Source: a virus
Length of the DNA: 39,302 nt
Direction: 5' to 3' (one strand)
Virus record (IMG/VR): IMGVR_UViG_3300049919_000071
Coordinates: 1-39,302 of that record
The translations under genes and the position numbers were made by a program. The notes below the pieces were generated by a model. That model had not been told where the DNA came from and searched no databases. It saw only the letters and a program-made list of their open reading frames with translations. Shown one piece after another: positions 31,680 through 38,079 of this stretch; within the stretch, counting starts at the first letter, position 1, and each line of letters starts with the position of its first letter.

Positions 31680-31811
31680 CTAATCAATAATAATTTGAAT
31701 ATCCTCAAATTTTACTAATTCGCCATCTTTATCTTCATTTAATTCTGTCCATACAGAACCACTACCTTCCCATCCTGAACCAGTTGAAGTTTCATATCTT
31801 TTTAATCAAGT
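31680..31811 (-). pseudogene. Small gene with a probable one-base indel at its start
   Basis: The frame reads KRYETSTGSGWEGSGSVWTE and on to VKFEDIQIIID and a TAG, which looks like a genuine small phage protein of about 42 residues. No start codon lies in frame. If one A of the AAAAA run (31799-31803) is removed, a TTG start at about 31811 gives MIKRYET. So a homopolymer error or a real disruption is likely. An attC-like core follows the stop. Confidence 0.5.
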
Positions 31812-31859
31812 TTTGTGGTGGAATACGCCACCTCGTTCAGCTGCAACACGTTATAAGCC
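31811..31859 (-). repeat. attC-like site G
   Basis: GGCTTATAAC on the coding strand holds the stop of the 94-residue gene, identical to site H. It is followed by a hairpin GGTGG / CCACC (31817-31832) with a 6-base loop. Confidence 0.4.
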
Positions 31860-32135
31860 ATTTTCCCAACGACCGACAACCCAATCAGGGACAATCCCAT
31901 CATTTGTTCTATTGGCTAAATCTTCATCCCAACTAAAATTGACTACTATCTTTTCATCTGAACTCCAATCCCTACCAAAATCTTCAATAGTCAATTCAGC
32001 ATCGTATTTAGCCAATAATGTTTTTAACTCTTTTTGGAATTGTTCAACCTTATCTTTACCCGACAAAAAAACGGCAGGTAACAAGGTATTGCCAAAAGTG
32101 GGGGTTTTGTCTTTCAATTTATCTTCTGTACTCAT
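31851..32135 (-). CDS. Hypothetical early protein
   Basis: A 94-residue product (MSTEDKLKDKTPTFGNTLLP) with a helix (KVEQFQKELKTLLAKYDAEL) and an acidic strand region (IEDFGRDWSSDEKIVVNF), ending RWENGL. Its last codons ENGL* overlap an attC-like core and match the end NGL* of the 58-residue gene at 29727. Function unknown. Confidence 0.6.
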   Translation of the reverse strand: MSTEDKLKDKTPTFGNTLLPAVFLSGKDKVEQFQKELKTLLAKYDAELTIEDFGRDWSSDEKIVVNFSWDEDLANRTNDGIVPDWVVGRWENGL

Positions 32136-32152
32136 ATCAAAATTTGTTTTTC

Positions 32153-32176
32153 AATTCAACTTAGGTGGTTAAAAGC
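32153..32176 (-). other. Small hairpin between two early genes
   Basis: AGGTGG and CCACCT (six-base arms) enclose GGCTTTTAA on the coding strand. No T-tract follows, so it is not a clear terminator. It may be another degenerate attC-like stem. Confidence 0.35.
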
Positions 32177-32205
32177 CCCACCTTCGACAATACTTTGTCA
32201 TTGCT

Positions 32206-32451
32206 TCATATCGTAACCAAACATTGCGCATAGTTATTTATATGGAATCTTCCGTTTATTTCCCATGTGTACCCTAGTCGCTTGTGCTTCGTGTTGGGTA
32301 TCGATTGGAGTTTGTTGTACCGGAGAAACGAGTGTATAACCTGAAACTGTATATCGAGTTTGTCAGCCATTGCCCTTATGGTATGTTTGTGCGAGTTTTC
32401 TCGTAGCCATGCTTTATTGGCAGGTGTGAGGGATTCAGATGCGCGGCTCAT
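32206..32451 (-). CDS. Helix-turn-helix-like protein
   Basis: An 81-residue product. Residues 8-45 (LTPANKAWLRENSHKHTIRA, then MADKLDIQFQVIHSFLRYN) have the look of a helix-turn-helix (xxxIRAMADKLDIxxxxVxxFLR). The rest (HKRLGYTWEINGRFHINNY) is strand-like. The start is an ATGA overlap on the upstream gene. A regulator or DNA-binding accessory is likely. Confidence 0.6.
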   Translation of the reverse strand: MSRASESLTPANKAWLRENSHKHTIRAMADKLDIQFQVIHSFLRYNKLQSIPNTKHKRLGYTWEINGRFHINNYAQCLVTI

Positions 32452-33029
32452 GGTTTTGATTGTTTTATCAGTTCGTCGTATGCTTCAAGAGCCTTGTTTG
32501 CCCACTTGGTAGCTGTTTCGGGGTCGCAACAATTGATTGCACTTGCAACAGATACCCATACATCCCGCCAAAACTGTTCCCTTTTATCCGCTATCATCAC
32601 TGTTGGTACGTTGACCGATTCAATATGTTTTCTTATTCTCTCATTGAACTCCTCTACGGTTTCACCTTTAGGCTTTGATCTGCTGCGTAGATACTCTTCA
32701 CCATTTACCCATTCTGGTTTGGTTTGCTCCTGTACTGTTTCACCTTTAGGTGTTCCCTCCACTTGTTTTGTTCTTTGTTTTGATGGCTCTACTATAAGCA
32801 ATTGTACGGCTAATCTACTACTATCAGCATACTTATAAGCATCTTCTGAGGATTCAAAGCATCCAAGAATAGTTTTATTATACACTTCAATTACAACATA
32901 AACTTTTTGGATATGCCGTTCCTCCTCCTCGTCTTTGAGGTATGGTAGGATCTCTTGGTAGATATCTTTAGGTCTTATTAAAACTTCTTCCCATAAAGAT
33001 TCAAACCGTTCTAATGTTAGCAGTTTCAT
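32448..33029 (-). CDS. Hypothetical early protein
   Basis: A 193-residue product (MKLLTLERFESLWEEVLIRP), mostly helical, with a linker rich in Lys, Pro and Glu (KPEWVNGEEYLRSRSKPKGE) that contains the near-repeat PKGETVQEQ / PKGETVEEF. The end is helical again. It lies downstream of the OB-fold candidate. No family is recognised. Confidence 0.55.
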   Translation of the reverse strand: MKLLTLERFESLWEEVLIRPKDIYQEILPYLKDEEEERHIQKVYVVIEVYNKTILGCFESSEDAYKYADSSRLAVQLLIVEPSKQRTKQVEGTPKGETVQEQTKPEWVNGEEYLRSRSKPKGETVEEFNERIRKHIESVNVPTVMIADKREQFWRDVWVSVASAINCCDPETATKWANKALEAYDELIKQSKP

Positions 33030-33038
33030 GGTATTGTT

Positions 33039-33374
33039 TTAAAAATGTGGAAAATCATCAATTGTACCTTGCGCCTGTGGTTCCGCCTTCGTGACCGTTA
33101 GCGGTTCAATGCGCCATGCTTGAATGGTGGCAAAGTACTTATCTTCACCTTGTGGCGAAGTCCATTTGCGCCCTCTTAGATTGACTGATACGCTCACTTC
33201 TTGTCCTAATTTGAAGTTATCAAGTAAGCTACATTTATCCATCTGAAATTCCATTGGAATGAGTTGTGGATATTGCTCTGTTGTTTCGATAACAAATTCA
33301 CGTTTACTAAATTTATCGCTCACTACTTGTGTAGGTTTAAGGACTGCGATGCGGCCTGTGATTGTGTTGCTCAT
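33039..33374 (-). CDS. OB-fold single-strand DNA-binding candidate (DUF3127-like)
   Basis: A 111-residue product. The core (MSNTITGRIAVLKPTQVVSD, then FSKREFVIETTEQYPQLIPM and SVSVNLRGRKW) matches DUF3127-type proteins, an OB-fold family found in Bacteroidota. It ends GTIDDFPHF, an acidic tail like the DDIPF tip of bacterial SSB that binds partner proteins. It lies right behind the strong promoter 33392-33422 and among replication genes. Probably coats phage single-stranded DNA. Confidence 0.75.
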   Translation of the reverse strand: MSNTITGRIAVLKPTQVVSDKFSKREFVIETTEQYPQLIPMEFQMDKCSLLDNFKLGQEVSVSVNLRGRKWTSPQGEDKYFATIQAWRIEPLTVTKAEPQAQGTIDDFPHF

Positions 33375-33391
33375 GTTTATTTATTGAATTA

Positions 33392-33422
33392 CAAATATAG
33401 GTATATAATTTAAACGGTCAAA
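33392..33422 (-). promoter_or_regulatory. Promoter TTTG-N19-TATATTTG
   Basis: TTTG (33419-33422) and TATATTTG (33392-33399) with 19 bases between, a perfect match on the minus strand. It stands between the terminator at 33433-33460 and the OB-fold gene (ATG at 33374). Confidence 0.75.
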
Positions 33423-33432
33423 TTAAATGTGG

Positions 33433-33460
33433 TAAAAAATAGCATACATTCGGGTATGCC
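33433..33460 (-). terminator. Rho-independent terminator
   Basis: On the minus strand GCATAC, a 6-base loop and GTATGC are followed by TATTTTTT. It ends the transcript that carries the lipoprotein gene and the tRNA-like element. A smaller hairpin (GCCTC / GAGGC) lies just before it. Confidence 0.8.
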
Positions 33461-33513
33461 AGCCTATCCTTCAGCGGAATCATGATGCCTCATACGATAG
33501 AGGCCAATTTATG

Positions 33514-33621
33514 TCAGGAGGGAATGAATCGAACATTCTTAATAATCTCTATCTGTTATCTTTACACCTATAAAGGTCAAGACGTGTACACGATTATGCG
33601 TAGCCATTCCGCCACCTCCCG
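33514..33621 (-). tRNA. tRNA-like element (Leu/Ser-type arms), anomalous anticodon region
   Basis: Acceptor arms CGGGAGG (33621-33615) and CCTCCTG (33521-33515) pair with one G-T. U8-G9, a D arm GCG / CGC with a TGG loop, and a T arm GAATG-TTCGATT-CATTC are all present. TAATC and GATTA form a possible anticodon stem, but enclose 44 bases instead of 7. No normal anticodon arm is found. So it is a tRNA with an insertion, a degenerate tRNA, or a tRNA-like RNA. The 3' CCA is absent (ACA). Confidence 0.5.
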
Positions 33622-33718
33622 AGTTGCCGGTCTGCCTCCGGCTACTTGAATAAAATACTATGAAATAAAGAGCTGTTGCCTGAATCGCATCCGCTCAGAC
33701 CAAGCGGTAAAGAACTTT
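33622..33718. other. Structured spacer upstream of the tRNA-like element
   Basis: No protein gene. It contains GGTCTG / CAGACC arms 60 bases apart (33629-33634 and 33696-33701), and a GCCGG / CCGGC hairpin (33626-33642). This could be another, more degraded tRNA-like RNA or a processing leader. No T arm was found. Confidence 0.35.
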
Positions 33719-34174
33719 CTAATTCGCTATACCCCTACTCCCTCTTACTTTCTTTTCGTACTCAATGGCCACCTGTGCCATGCCTCCTGACACGTAAGTA
33801 ACGGACTTGGTAAGGTCGGACGAAGGGTAATACACCGCATCGGCAGTGGTAAGGATGTGATCGTTTACGTCCTCGCACATTTCGGCATTGGTCACGTAGC
33901 CGAGAAAGTTGCCGTTTCCGTCATAGGCCAGGATTTCGCCACTCGTCGTACCTGCCACATATTCGGCTGTGGAACCGATCCACACATCGAATGTCTGTGA
34001 GGCGTATGGTTGGATTGCAATGCCGGTATATGTCCTGTTAGCGATACCTCTGCTGCCTCTGGTTTGCTTGACTACTTTTGCGGTTGGCGTTTCCACGACT
34101 GAGGCTTGTTTTTGACAACTTGCTGCGAGGATTGAACTGACCGCAACTATCAGTAATAAATCGAGAATTTTCAT
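33719..34174 (-). CDS. Secreted or lipidated protein with duplicated RGSRGIAN
   Basis: A 151-residue product with a signal peptide and lipobox (LLLIVAVSSILAASC, Cys at about 20). The body is a beta-rich domain (YTGIAIQPYASQTFDVWIGS). The segment RGSRGIAN appears twice: at about 40-47 and as the last eight residues. The protein would be anchored in the envelope early in infection, so superinfection exclusion is a plausible role. Base composition at its 3' end is more GC-rich than its neighbours. Confidence 0.65.
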   Translation of the reverse strand: MKILDLLLIVAVSSILAASCQKQASVVETPTAKVVKQTRGSRGIANRTYTGIAIQPYASQTFDVWIGSTAEYVAGTTSGEILAYDGNGNFLGYVTNAEMCEDVNDHILTTADAVYYPSSDLTKSVTYVSGGMAQVAIEYEKKVRGSRGIAN

Positions 34175-34205
34175 TGTATTAAATTTTTAATGATTAATAA
34201 AAAAT

Positions 34206-34250
34206 TGACTTCGATTTCGCCCACCCACCGAGTACAGGCGTTTAGTGTTA
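34206..34250 (-). repeat. attC-like site F (weak)
   Basis: After the stop of the exonuclease gene the coding strand reads CACTAAACGCCTGTACTCGG and then GGTGGGCGAAATCGAAGTC, a pattern related to sites C and I (AAC core then GTGG, GCGAA). No partner arm found. Confidence 0.3.
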
Positions 34251-34865
34251 TAATAATTGTTTTAACTGCTCAATGTATTTCAACTTCAACTCAGTACCCA
34301 TCACAATGCGTTCCCTCATTACAGTAATCACTTCTTCATTACGTGGTACTTCTATTGTGAAACTGTACGACACGCCTTGATGTACTGCGTAGTTGTGGTA
34401 ATACCCTTTGTCCCCTCCTAAGCATAGCAATTGCATTTGTATCTGATTAAAGTCCTTTTCAGGTATTTCTTTCTTTAAATACTTCTTACCAAAGTTAGCC
34501 ATTGTAGGGCATTTAATCTCTAAAGAGTCATTGATTCCGACAACCCCATCCGGTGAGGCTCCTGCATGATCTCCGTAAGTTATGAACCCTGATTTTTTTA
34601 CTTCGATGAATTTCTCACCCATTATTTGCCAAAAGTCATCAAAGGCATAAGGTTCGTTTTCTACGCCTCGAAGCATATCAAAACTTTGGTAATCATCTTC
34701 AACCATTCCAAATACCGCCTCAGTTGCCTTCTCCATGCAGTAAGATTCAAAGCCTTCTTGTCCTTGCTTAGTGGTCAACTTACCGAGTAAGCGAGTAATC
34801 TCACTTGCTGTAAATCGCCCTAATCTTAGTTGATACCATTCTACTGACCGTTGTACTTGTTCCAT
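34248..34865 (-). CDS. Lambda-type exonuclease (YqaJ / RecB-like)
   Basis: A 205-residue product with the YqaJ pattern: SVEWYQLRLGRFTASEITRL (7-26), HAGASPDGVVG (Asp106 at 100-110), EIKCP (Glu116, Lys118) and FNQIQMQLLCLGGDKGYY. The D...ExK set plus Gln is the PD-(D/E)XK nuclease core of this family. It resects double-strand ends for recombination. It overlaps its upstream partner gene by 25 bases. An annealing protein is expected nearby. Confidence 0.88.
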   Translation of the reverse strand: MEQVQRSVEWYQLRLGRFTASEITRLLGKLTTKQGQEGFESYCMEKATEAVFGMVEDDYQSFDMLRGVENEPYAFDDFWQIMGEKFIEVKKSGFITYGDHAGASPDGVVGINDSLEIKCPTMANFGKKYLKKEIPEKDFNQIQMQLLCLGGDKGYYHNYAVHQGVSYSFTIEVPRNEEVITVMRERIVMGTELKLKYIEQLKQLL

Positions 34866-35344
34866 GCTGCTGTAATTTCGGGAGTGATTGAATATGATTT
34901 ACTAATACTTTCGAGTGTGGCTTTGGCTGCTTTGGCTTTCTCAAACATTGCCTCTGTGAACTGTGGCTTTACTTTCTCAATTGTTGGCTTAATAGGCTTG
35001 ATCTTGATTCCTCCTACTATTACGCCTTTCATCTTGACAGTTTCATCTATCATTAGTTCAACCGGAATATTTTGCCAATCTTCAACGAAAGGTGAACCAC
35101 CTGCAAATCCTTTGACTATCTTTGAATTTCCTGCATTGAGTACCCAAGGCTTAACGTTTGGTTCAACGAAGTATGCAATGTTGAAGTTGCCTCGATTGCC
35201 TGCTACTAAGGCGTTCATTTCCTGCCTTACTTCTTTGATTGTGAAGATCAGTTTACGACCTTCTTCGATGTAATCTTCTAAGTCTGCCACTCCTAAGTGA
35301 TCGGACTTGAATACTTTTCTGAAATGATGTTTTTGTTGTTCCAT
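34841..35344 (-). CDS. Partner protein of the exonuclease
   Basis: A 167-residue product from the ATG at 35344 (MEQQKHHFRKVFKSDHLGVA). The core FKSDHLGVADLEDYIEEGRK followed by VKMKGVIVGGIKIKPIKPT is found, from memory, next to YqaJ nucleases in Bacteroidota phages. The function is not established. It could be an accessory or single-strand-annealing partner. The longer start at 35395 runs into a non-coding spacer and is rejected. Confidence 0.6.
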   Translation of the reverse strand: MEQQKHHFRKVFKSDHLGVADLEDYIEEGRKLIFTIKEVRQEMNALVAGNRGNFNIAYFVEPNVKPWVLNAGNSKIVKGFAGGSPFVEDWQNIPVELMIDETVKMKGVIVGGIKIKPIKPTIEKVKPQFTEAMFEKAKAAKATLESISKSYSITPEITAAWNKYNGQ

Positions 35345-35410
35345 AATATTTTTAGTTTTAGGTTCAAAAATCTGGCGTGTTAACGTATGCGCCACCCACG
35401 AACCTTGAAG

Positions 35411-35459
35411 CGGTTAACTGTTAGTTTACATCTATTGCCGTTAGCAATGAGTTATGTGC
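35411..35459 (-). repeat. attC-like site E
   Basis: The coding strand reads GCACATAACTCATTGCTAAC after the methyltransferase stop, with two AAC cores, followed by ACTAACAGTTAACCGCTTC. No long stem is seen. Confidence 0.35.
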
Positions 35460-35463
35460 AATG

Positions 35464-36291
35464 CTACCGACCACCATTCAAACGAGCTTTCGTTATTTCA
35501 ATAGCTTTCGGGTTCAAATCACAGCCGATAAAATTTCGGTTTAATTCCTGACAAACTTTGGCGGTTGTGCCACTACCTAAATAGTAATCGGCTACTACAT
35601 CACCTTCATTTGTGGAAGCTAAAACAAAACGGCTTATTAGTTCCTTTGGTTTTTGGGTAGGATAACCTGTCAATTCTTTGTTATCTCTACTAATATATGT
35701 AACATCTTCAAACCAATCTTTCGGCAAACTTCCATCAGCTAATGAGTATTGTGTTCGCTTACCATTTTTCAAAACAGTGTAATAACCAAAAGTGTCAATT
35801 TCTTTCTTAAATCTTCGGTATGTTAAATCAGATATGCTGTCTTTCACAATACCCGAATTGAAAATAAACACATCACTTTTGGAGTAAAATAATATTACAT
35901 CGTGTTTTTTATTCCACTGTTTTGTTGTTTTGCCTTGCGAATTGTAACACCACACAATTTCATTTTGGAAGTTATCGTACCCAAAAACAGCATCCATTAA
36001 AATACGCATCCAATGGTTAATTCGTGTGTCCATTTGTAAATAAATTGAGCCGTTTTGTTTTAGCACTCGTTTCATTTCAATAAGTCTTGGTAGGTAGTGG
36101 CTTTCAATTTCGCTTCGTATTGGCTTTAAATCTTGGTAATCACCAAAGTTTCTACCTGTGCCATAAAGTATATCGCAATAAATCATATTTACGCTTTCAT
36201 TAGGCTGTGATTTTAGGAGTTCCAAATTATCACCGCACTGCACATAACACGGGTTTGCCAAAATGGTGGCAGTAGTACTATCTTTGAACAT
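35464..36291 (-). CDS. DNA methyltransferase (N6-A or N4-C), variant motif IV
   Basis: A 275-residue product. Motif IV, usually DPPY, reads DILY (40-43) in MIYCDILYGTGRNFGDY. Motif I is DYYLGSGTTAKVCQELNRN (235-252), followed by IGCDLNP. The pre-motif YPTQKPKELISRF is standard for this class. The middle (about 115-200) is the target-recognition region. There is no restriction partner, so it probably protects phage DNA. Whether DILY keeps activity is open. An attC-like core follows the stop. Confidence 0.82.
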   Translation of the reverse strand: MFKDSTTATILANPCYVQCGDNLELLKSQPNESVNMIYCDILYGTGRNFGDYQDLKPIRSEIESHYLPRLIEMKRVLKQNGSIYLQMDTRINHWMRILMDAVFGYDNFQNEIVWCYNSQGKTTKQWNKKHDVILFYSKSDVFIFNSGIVKDSISDLTYRRFKKEIDTFGYYTVLKNGKRTQYSLADGSLPKDWFEDVTYISRDNKELTGYPTQKPKELISRFVLASTNEGDVVADYYLGSGTTAKVCQELNRNFIGCDLNPKAIEITKARLNGGR

Positions 36292-36322
36292 TTGTATTTC
36301 TATTTGTCATTAGTAATAAATT

Positions 36323-36373
36323 GGGCATTTGAGCTTCGATTGCCACCACTTCGGCAAGCCCCAAAACGTTAGC
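36323..36373 (-). repeat. attC-like site D
   Basis: The coding strand has CAGCTAACGTTTTGGGGC after the stop of the 61-residue gene, then a hairpin TTGCC / GGCAA (36340-36357) with an 8-base loop and GAGC...GGGC arms. A compact but degenerate form of the structure at site C. Confidence 0.4.
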
Positions 36374-36375
36374 TG

Positions 36376-36561
36376 CTATTTTACTGACCACTCCGAAAGT
36401 TTAGACTTGACAATAATTTTCAGTTCATCAACTTTTGACAATGGACAGCGAAAAGCAACCGTTTTAGTTTGCTCGTTGTATTTAGGTTTAGCACCCGACC
36501 CTTGCCGAGTGCCCCCATGTTTATTTTTTAACTTTTTCAAGGTATATTCTTTTATCTTCAT
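36376..36561 (-). CDS. Small basic protein with GGTRQGSGAKP motif
   Basis: A 61-residue product: basic arm LKKLKNKHGGTRQGSGAKPK, strand (TVAFRCPLSK) and helix (VDELKIIVKSKLSEW). Same layout as the 58-residue gene at 29727: GGxRxGxGAK arm, strand, helix. A ribbon-helix-helix DNA-binding protein is likely. It overlaps the 78-residue gene by 41 bases. Confidence 0.6.
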   Translation of the reverse strand: MKIKEYTLKKLKNKHGGTRQGSGAKPKYNEQTKTVAFRCPLSKVDELKIIVKSKLSEWSVK

Positions 36562-36757
36562 ATTGTTGAAACCCGTGATGCGGTGCTACATATCTTATCG
36601 CTACATATTTACCTTTGCTTCTCCACGCATATTGGTGGTCAATATCTTTAAACAAAAAGAAAGCAATAACCTTACAGTCCTGCTGTTTAAGTTGAGATAT
36701 AGCAGCATCAACTCTATCTCGTAATGTTCCCTTTATTTGTTCTAATTGAATTTTCAT
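36521..36757 (-). CDS. Hypothetical protein expressed from a near-leaderless promoter
   Basis: A 78-residue product from the ATG at 36757 (MKIQLEQIKGTLRDRVDAAI). The middle CKVIAFFLFKDIDHQYAWRS is a strand region with aromatic residues, then YVAIRYVAPHHGFQQYED. The -7 box TATATTTG ends 4 bases before the ATG. It heads a two-gene unit that follows attC-like site C. No family is recognised. Confidence 0.6.
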   Translation of the reverse strand: MKIQLEQIKGTLRDRVDAAISQLKQQDCKVIAFFLFKDIDHQYAWRSKGKYVAIRYVAPHHGFQQYEDKRIYLEKVKK

Positions 36758-36761
36758 ACTA

Positions 36762-36793
36762 CAAATATACAACGCTTATTTTGAACTTGCAAA
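36762..36793 (-). promoter_or_regulatory. Promoter TTTG-N20-TATATTTG, near-leaderless
   Basis: TTTG (36790-36793) and TATATTTG (36762-36769) with 20 bases between, a full match on the minus strand. Four bases separate the -7 box from the ATG, as at 22772. Confidence 0.7.
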
Positions 36794-36857
36794 CTTTTTC
36801 AAAGATATTTTTTATTTATTTCCTAAAGTGCTGAAAATCAAAGAGAAAAAAACAGCA

Positions 36858-36953
36858 GCTAACACGCAATTGGCAAAATAAAAGCCATTAAGTGTAGTGC
36901 AGAACTTCAACAGTAGTGCAAGGCTTTTACTTCGCCAATCTCCACCGTTATGC
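36858..36953 (-). repeat. attC-like site C (96 bp imperfect palindrome)
   Basis: Terminal cores GCTAAC (36858-36863) and GTTATGC (36947-36953). Inside, ATTGGC (36869-36874) pairs with GCCAAT (36934-36939), and after a symmetrical 4-by-4 internal loop TAAAAGCC (36879-36886) pairs with GGCTTTTA (36922-36929). Fourteen paired bases in two boxes, a spacer, and outer AAC / GTT cores with one unpaired base: the plan of an integron attC site. Confidence 0.65.
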
Positions 36954-36959
36954 GTAATT

Positions 36960-37256
36960 TTAAGCACGACACAACCAATATAAGTTCCAAGTTTCACCGT
37001 CAATCATATCAACAACATTATCGTTATCAATTTTATCAAACACCATTGGCTGTGTTGGCAACGGTTTTACAAGCTCGCTTTTGAAATAAACTTTTGCTTT
37101 CCAATTAATTTTGACTAAATCCCCTTTTTTGAATTTACATTTAGGGTTGTACCACACACGCTCCCAATCAACGTAACGGTATAAAAAACTACGCACAACA
37201 GCATATACCCAAAAGAGGGGTTGACGTGCAAAATTGAAGTTAAGTGCTTTTTTCAT
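36960..37256 (-). CDS. Hypothetical cassette-like protein
   Basis: A 98-residue product (MKKALNFNFARQPLFWVYAV) with an aromatic N-terminal helix, then a beta-rich part FKKGDLVKINWKAKVYFKSE that resembles an SH3-like barrel, and an acidic tail with NVVDMIDGETWNLYWL. Its leader TTAGAAATACAGATG resembles that of the methyltransferase gene. Stop lies next to site C. Function unknown. Confidence 0.6.
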   Translation of the reverse strand: MKKALNFNFARQPLFWVYAVVRSFLYRYVDWERVWYNPKCKFKKGDLVKINWKAKVYFKSELVKPLPTQPMVFDKIDNDNVVDMIDGETWNLYWLCRA

Positions 37257-37287
37257 CTGTATTTCTAAATTTAAAGTTTGTACTGTT

Positions 37288-37321
37288 TAATCCCTCCTTC
37301 GGGTATATGCGATACGTTAGC
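37288..37321 (-). repeat. attC-like half-site B
   Basis: The coding strand reads CCGCTAACGTATCGCATATA, then CCCGAAGGAGGGATTAAACA, 12 bases after the stop of the 94-residue gene. The tail GGATTAAACAGTA is shared with site A (GGATTAAATAGTA). No inverted partner. Confidence 0.4.
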
Positions 37322-37328
37322 GGTAATG

Positions 37329-37613
37329 CTACGACACACGTTCAAAAATATGTCTGACAAATTCGCCACGTTGATATTGATAAGTTCCGACAAATTTTCT
37401 TTCAATACCCATATCATTATGAATAGGATGTCCAGTTCCAAAAAGTTCAAAAAACCTTTCTTCTTTTTCGTTTTCAGGATATACCAAAGCCCATATACAA
37501 GGTATCATAGTTTTTTGGTCTTGCTGTACTGAAAGTATTTCAGACTGTGTTGGCATTTGAAGTGAAAATTTATCTTCAAATGGTGTTTCAAATTTCCAAA
37601 TTGCTTGTTTCAT
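37329..37613 (-). CDS. DUF7352-like protein
   Basis: A 94-residue product: KQAIWKFETPFEDKFSLQMP at the start, then ILSVQQDQKTMIPCIWALVY (about 26-45) and FELFGTGHPI. The pattern (WKFE... MP.....LSVQ....PC.WALV.P ... F..FGTGHP) matches the DUF7352 family. A second member with lower similarity is at 25539-25802. No function is known. Attached attC-like cores flank it on both sides. Confidence 0.7.
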   Translation of the reverse strand: MKQAIWKFETPFEDKFSLQMPTQSEILSVQQDQKTMIPCIWALVYPENEKEERFFELFGTGHPIHNDMGIERKFVGTYQYQRGEFVRHIFERVS

Positions 37614-37639
37614 TCTACTAATTTGATAGGTTATTACTA

Positions 37640-37674
37640 TTTAATCCGCTACTGGTCATATACCCACCGTTAGC
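37640..37674 (-). repeat. attC-like half-site A
   Basis: GCTAACGGTGGGTATATGAC on the coding strand overlaps the stop of the 108-residue gene (TGC TAA CGG). No inverted partner, but it shares its tail with site B. Confidence 0.4.
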
Positions 37675-37996
37675 ATTCAAACTCCATGTGTTCGCCTCTG
37701 TGAACATCGTCAGCGGGTAAGCGTTCACGTTCTTCTTCCTTATCCGCTTCCGTAGCCTTGTCGATATTGGCATCGGTGTACATCATGTTGAGGCGGGAGA
37801 AAGCGGAGTTAATTATTGCCATTGTTTGACGGTAAGCCTTGCAAAACTCATCGTGTGTGATTTCCTTGAAACCGTTGTTTACGTAGTAGTCAATTCCCAG
37901 CGGTATGGCTGTATCGATTGAATCATTTAGGTTAACACCAATTTCGTTGTCCCCTAAGATTGCAACATATAAGTTGCGGTTTTTGTAATGTTTCAT
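37670..37996 (-). CDS. Hypothetical early protein
   Basis: A 108-residue product (MKHYKNRNLYVAILGDNEIG) with a strand start, a helix (THDEFCKAYRQTMAIINSAF) and a Glu/Asp-rich tail that ends HMEFEC. The TAA stop lies inside an attC-like core. Function unknown. Confidence 0.55.
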   Translation of the reverse strand: MKHYKNRNLYVAILGDNEIGVNLNDSIDTAIPLGIDYYVNNGFKEITHDEFCKAYRQTMAIINSAFSRLNMMYTDANIDKATEADKEEERERLPADDVHRGEHMEFEC

Positions 37997-37997
37997 G

Positions 37998-38079
37998 GTT
38001 AGTAAATTTTATTGTTATTTCTATTTGCAAGAATCAGTGCAAGTAGCACGATGATTCCGATTATTACTATTGCGTACAT
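37998..38079 (-). CDS. 26-residue membrane peptide
   Basis: A short ORF MYAIVIIGIIVLLALILANR followed by NNNKIY, overlapping the end of the upstream gene by 13 bases and ending just before the ATG of the next. It is one hydrophobic helix. Small single-span peptides are common in early phage regions. Translation is likely from the tight packing, the role is unknown. Confidence 0.5.

Noticed and set aside
36812-37003. 63-residue minus-strand ORF
   Set aside because: It lies across the attC-like palindrome of site C and has no protein-like pattern.
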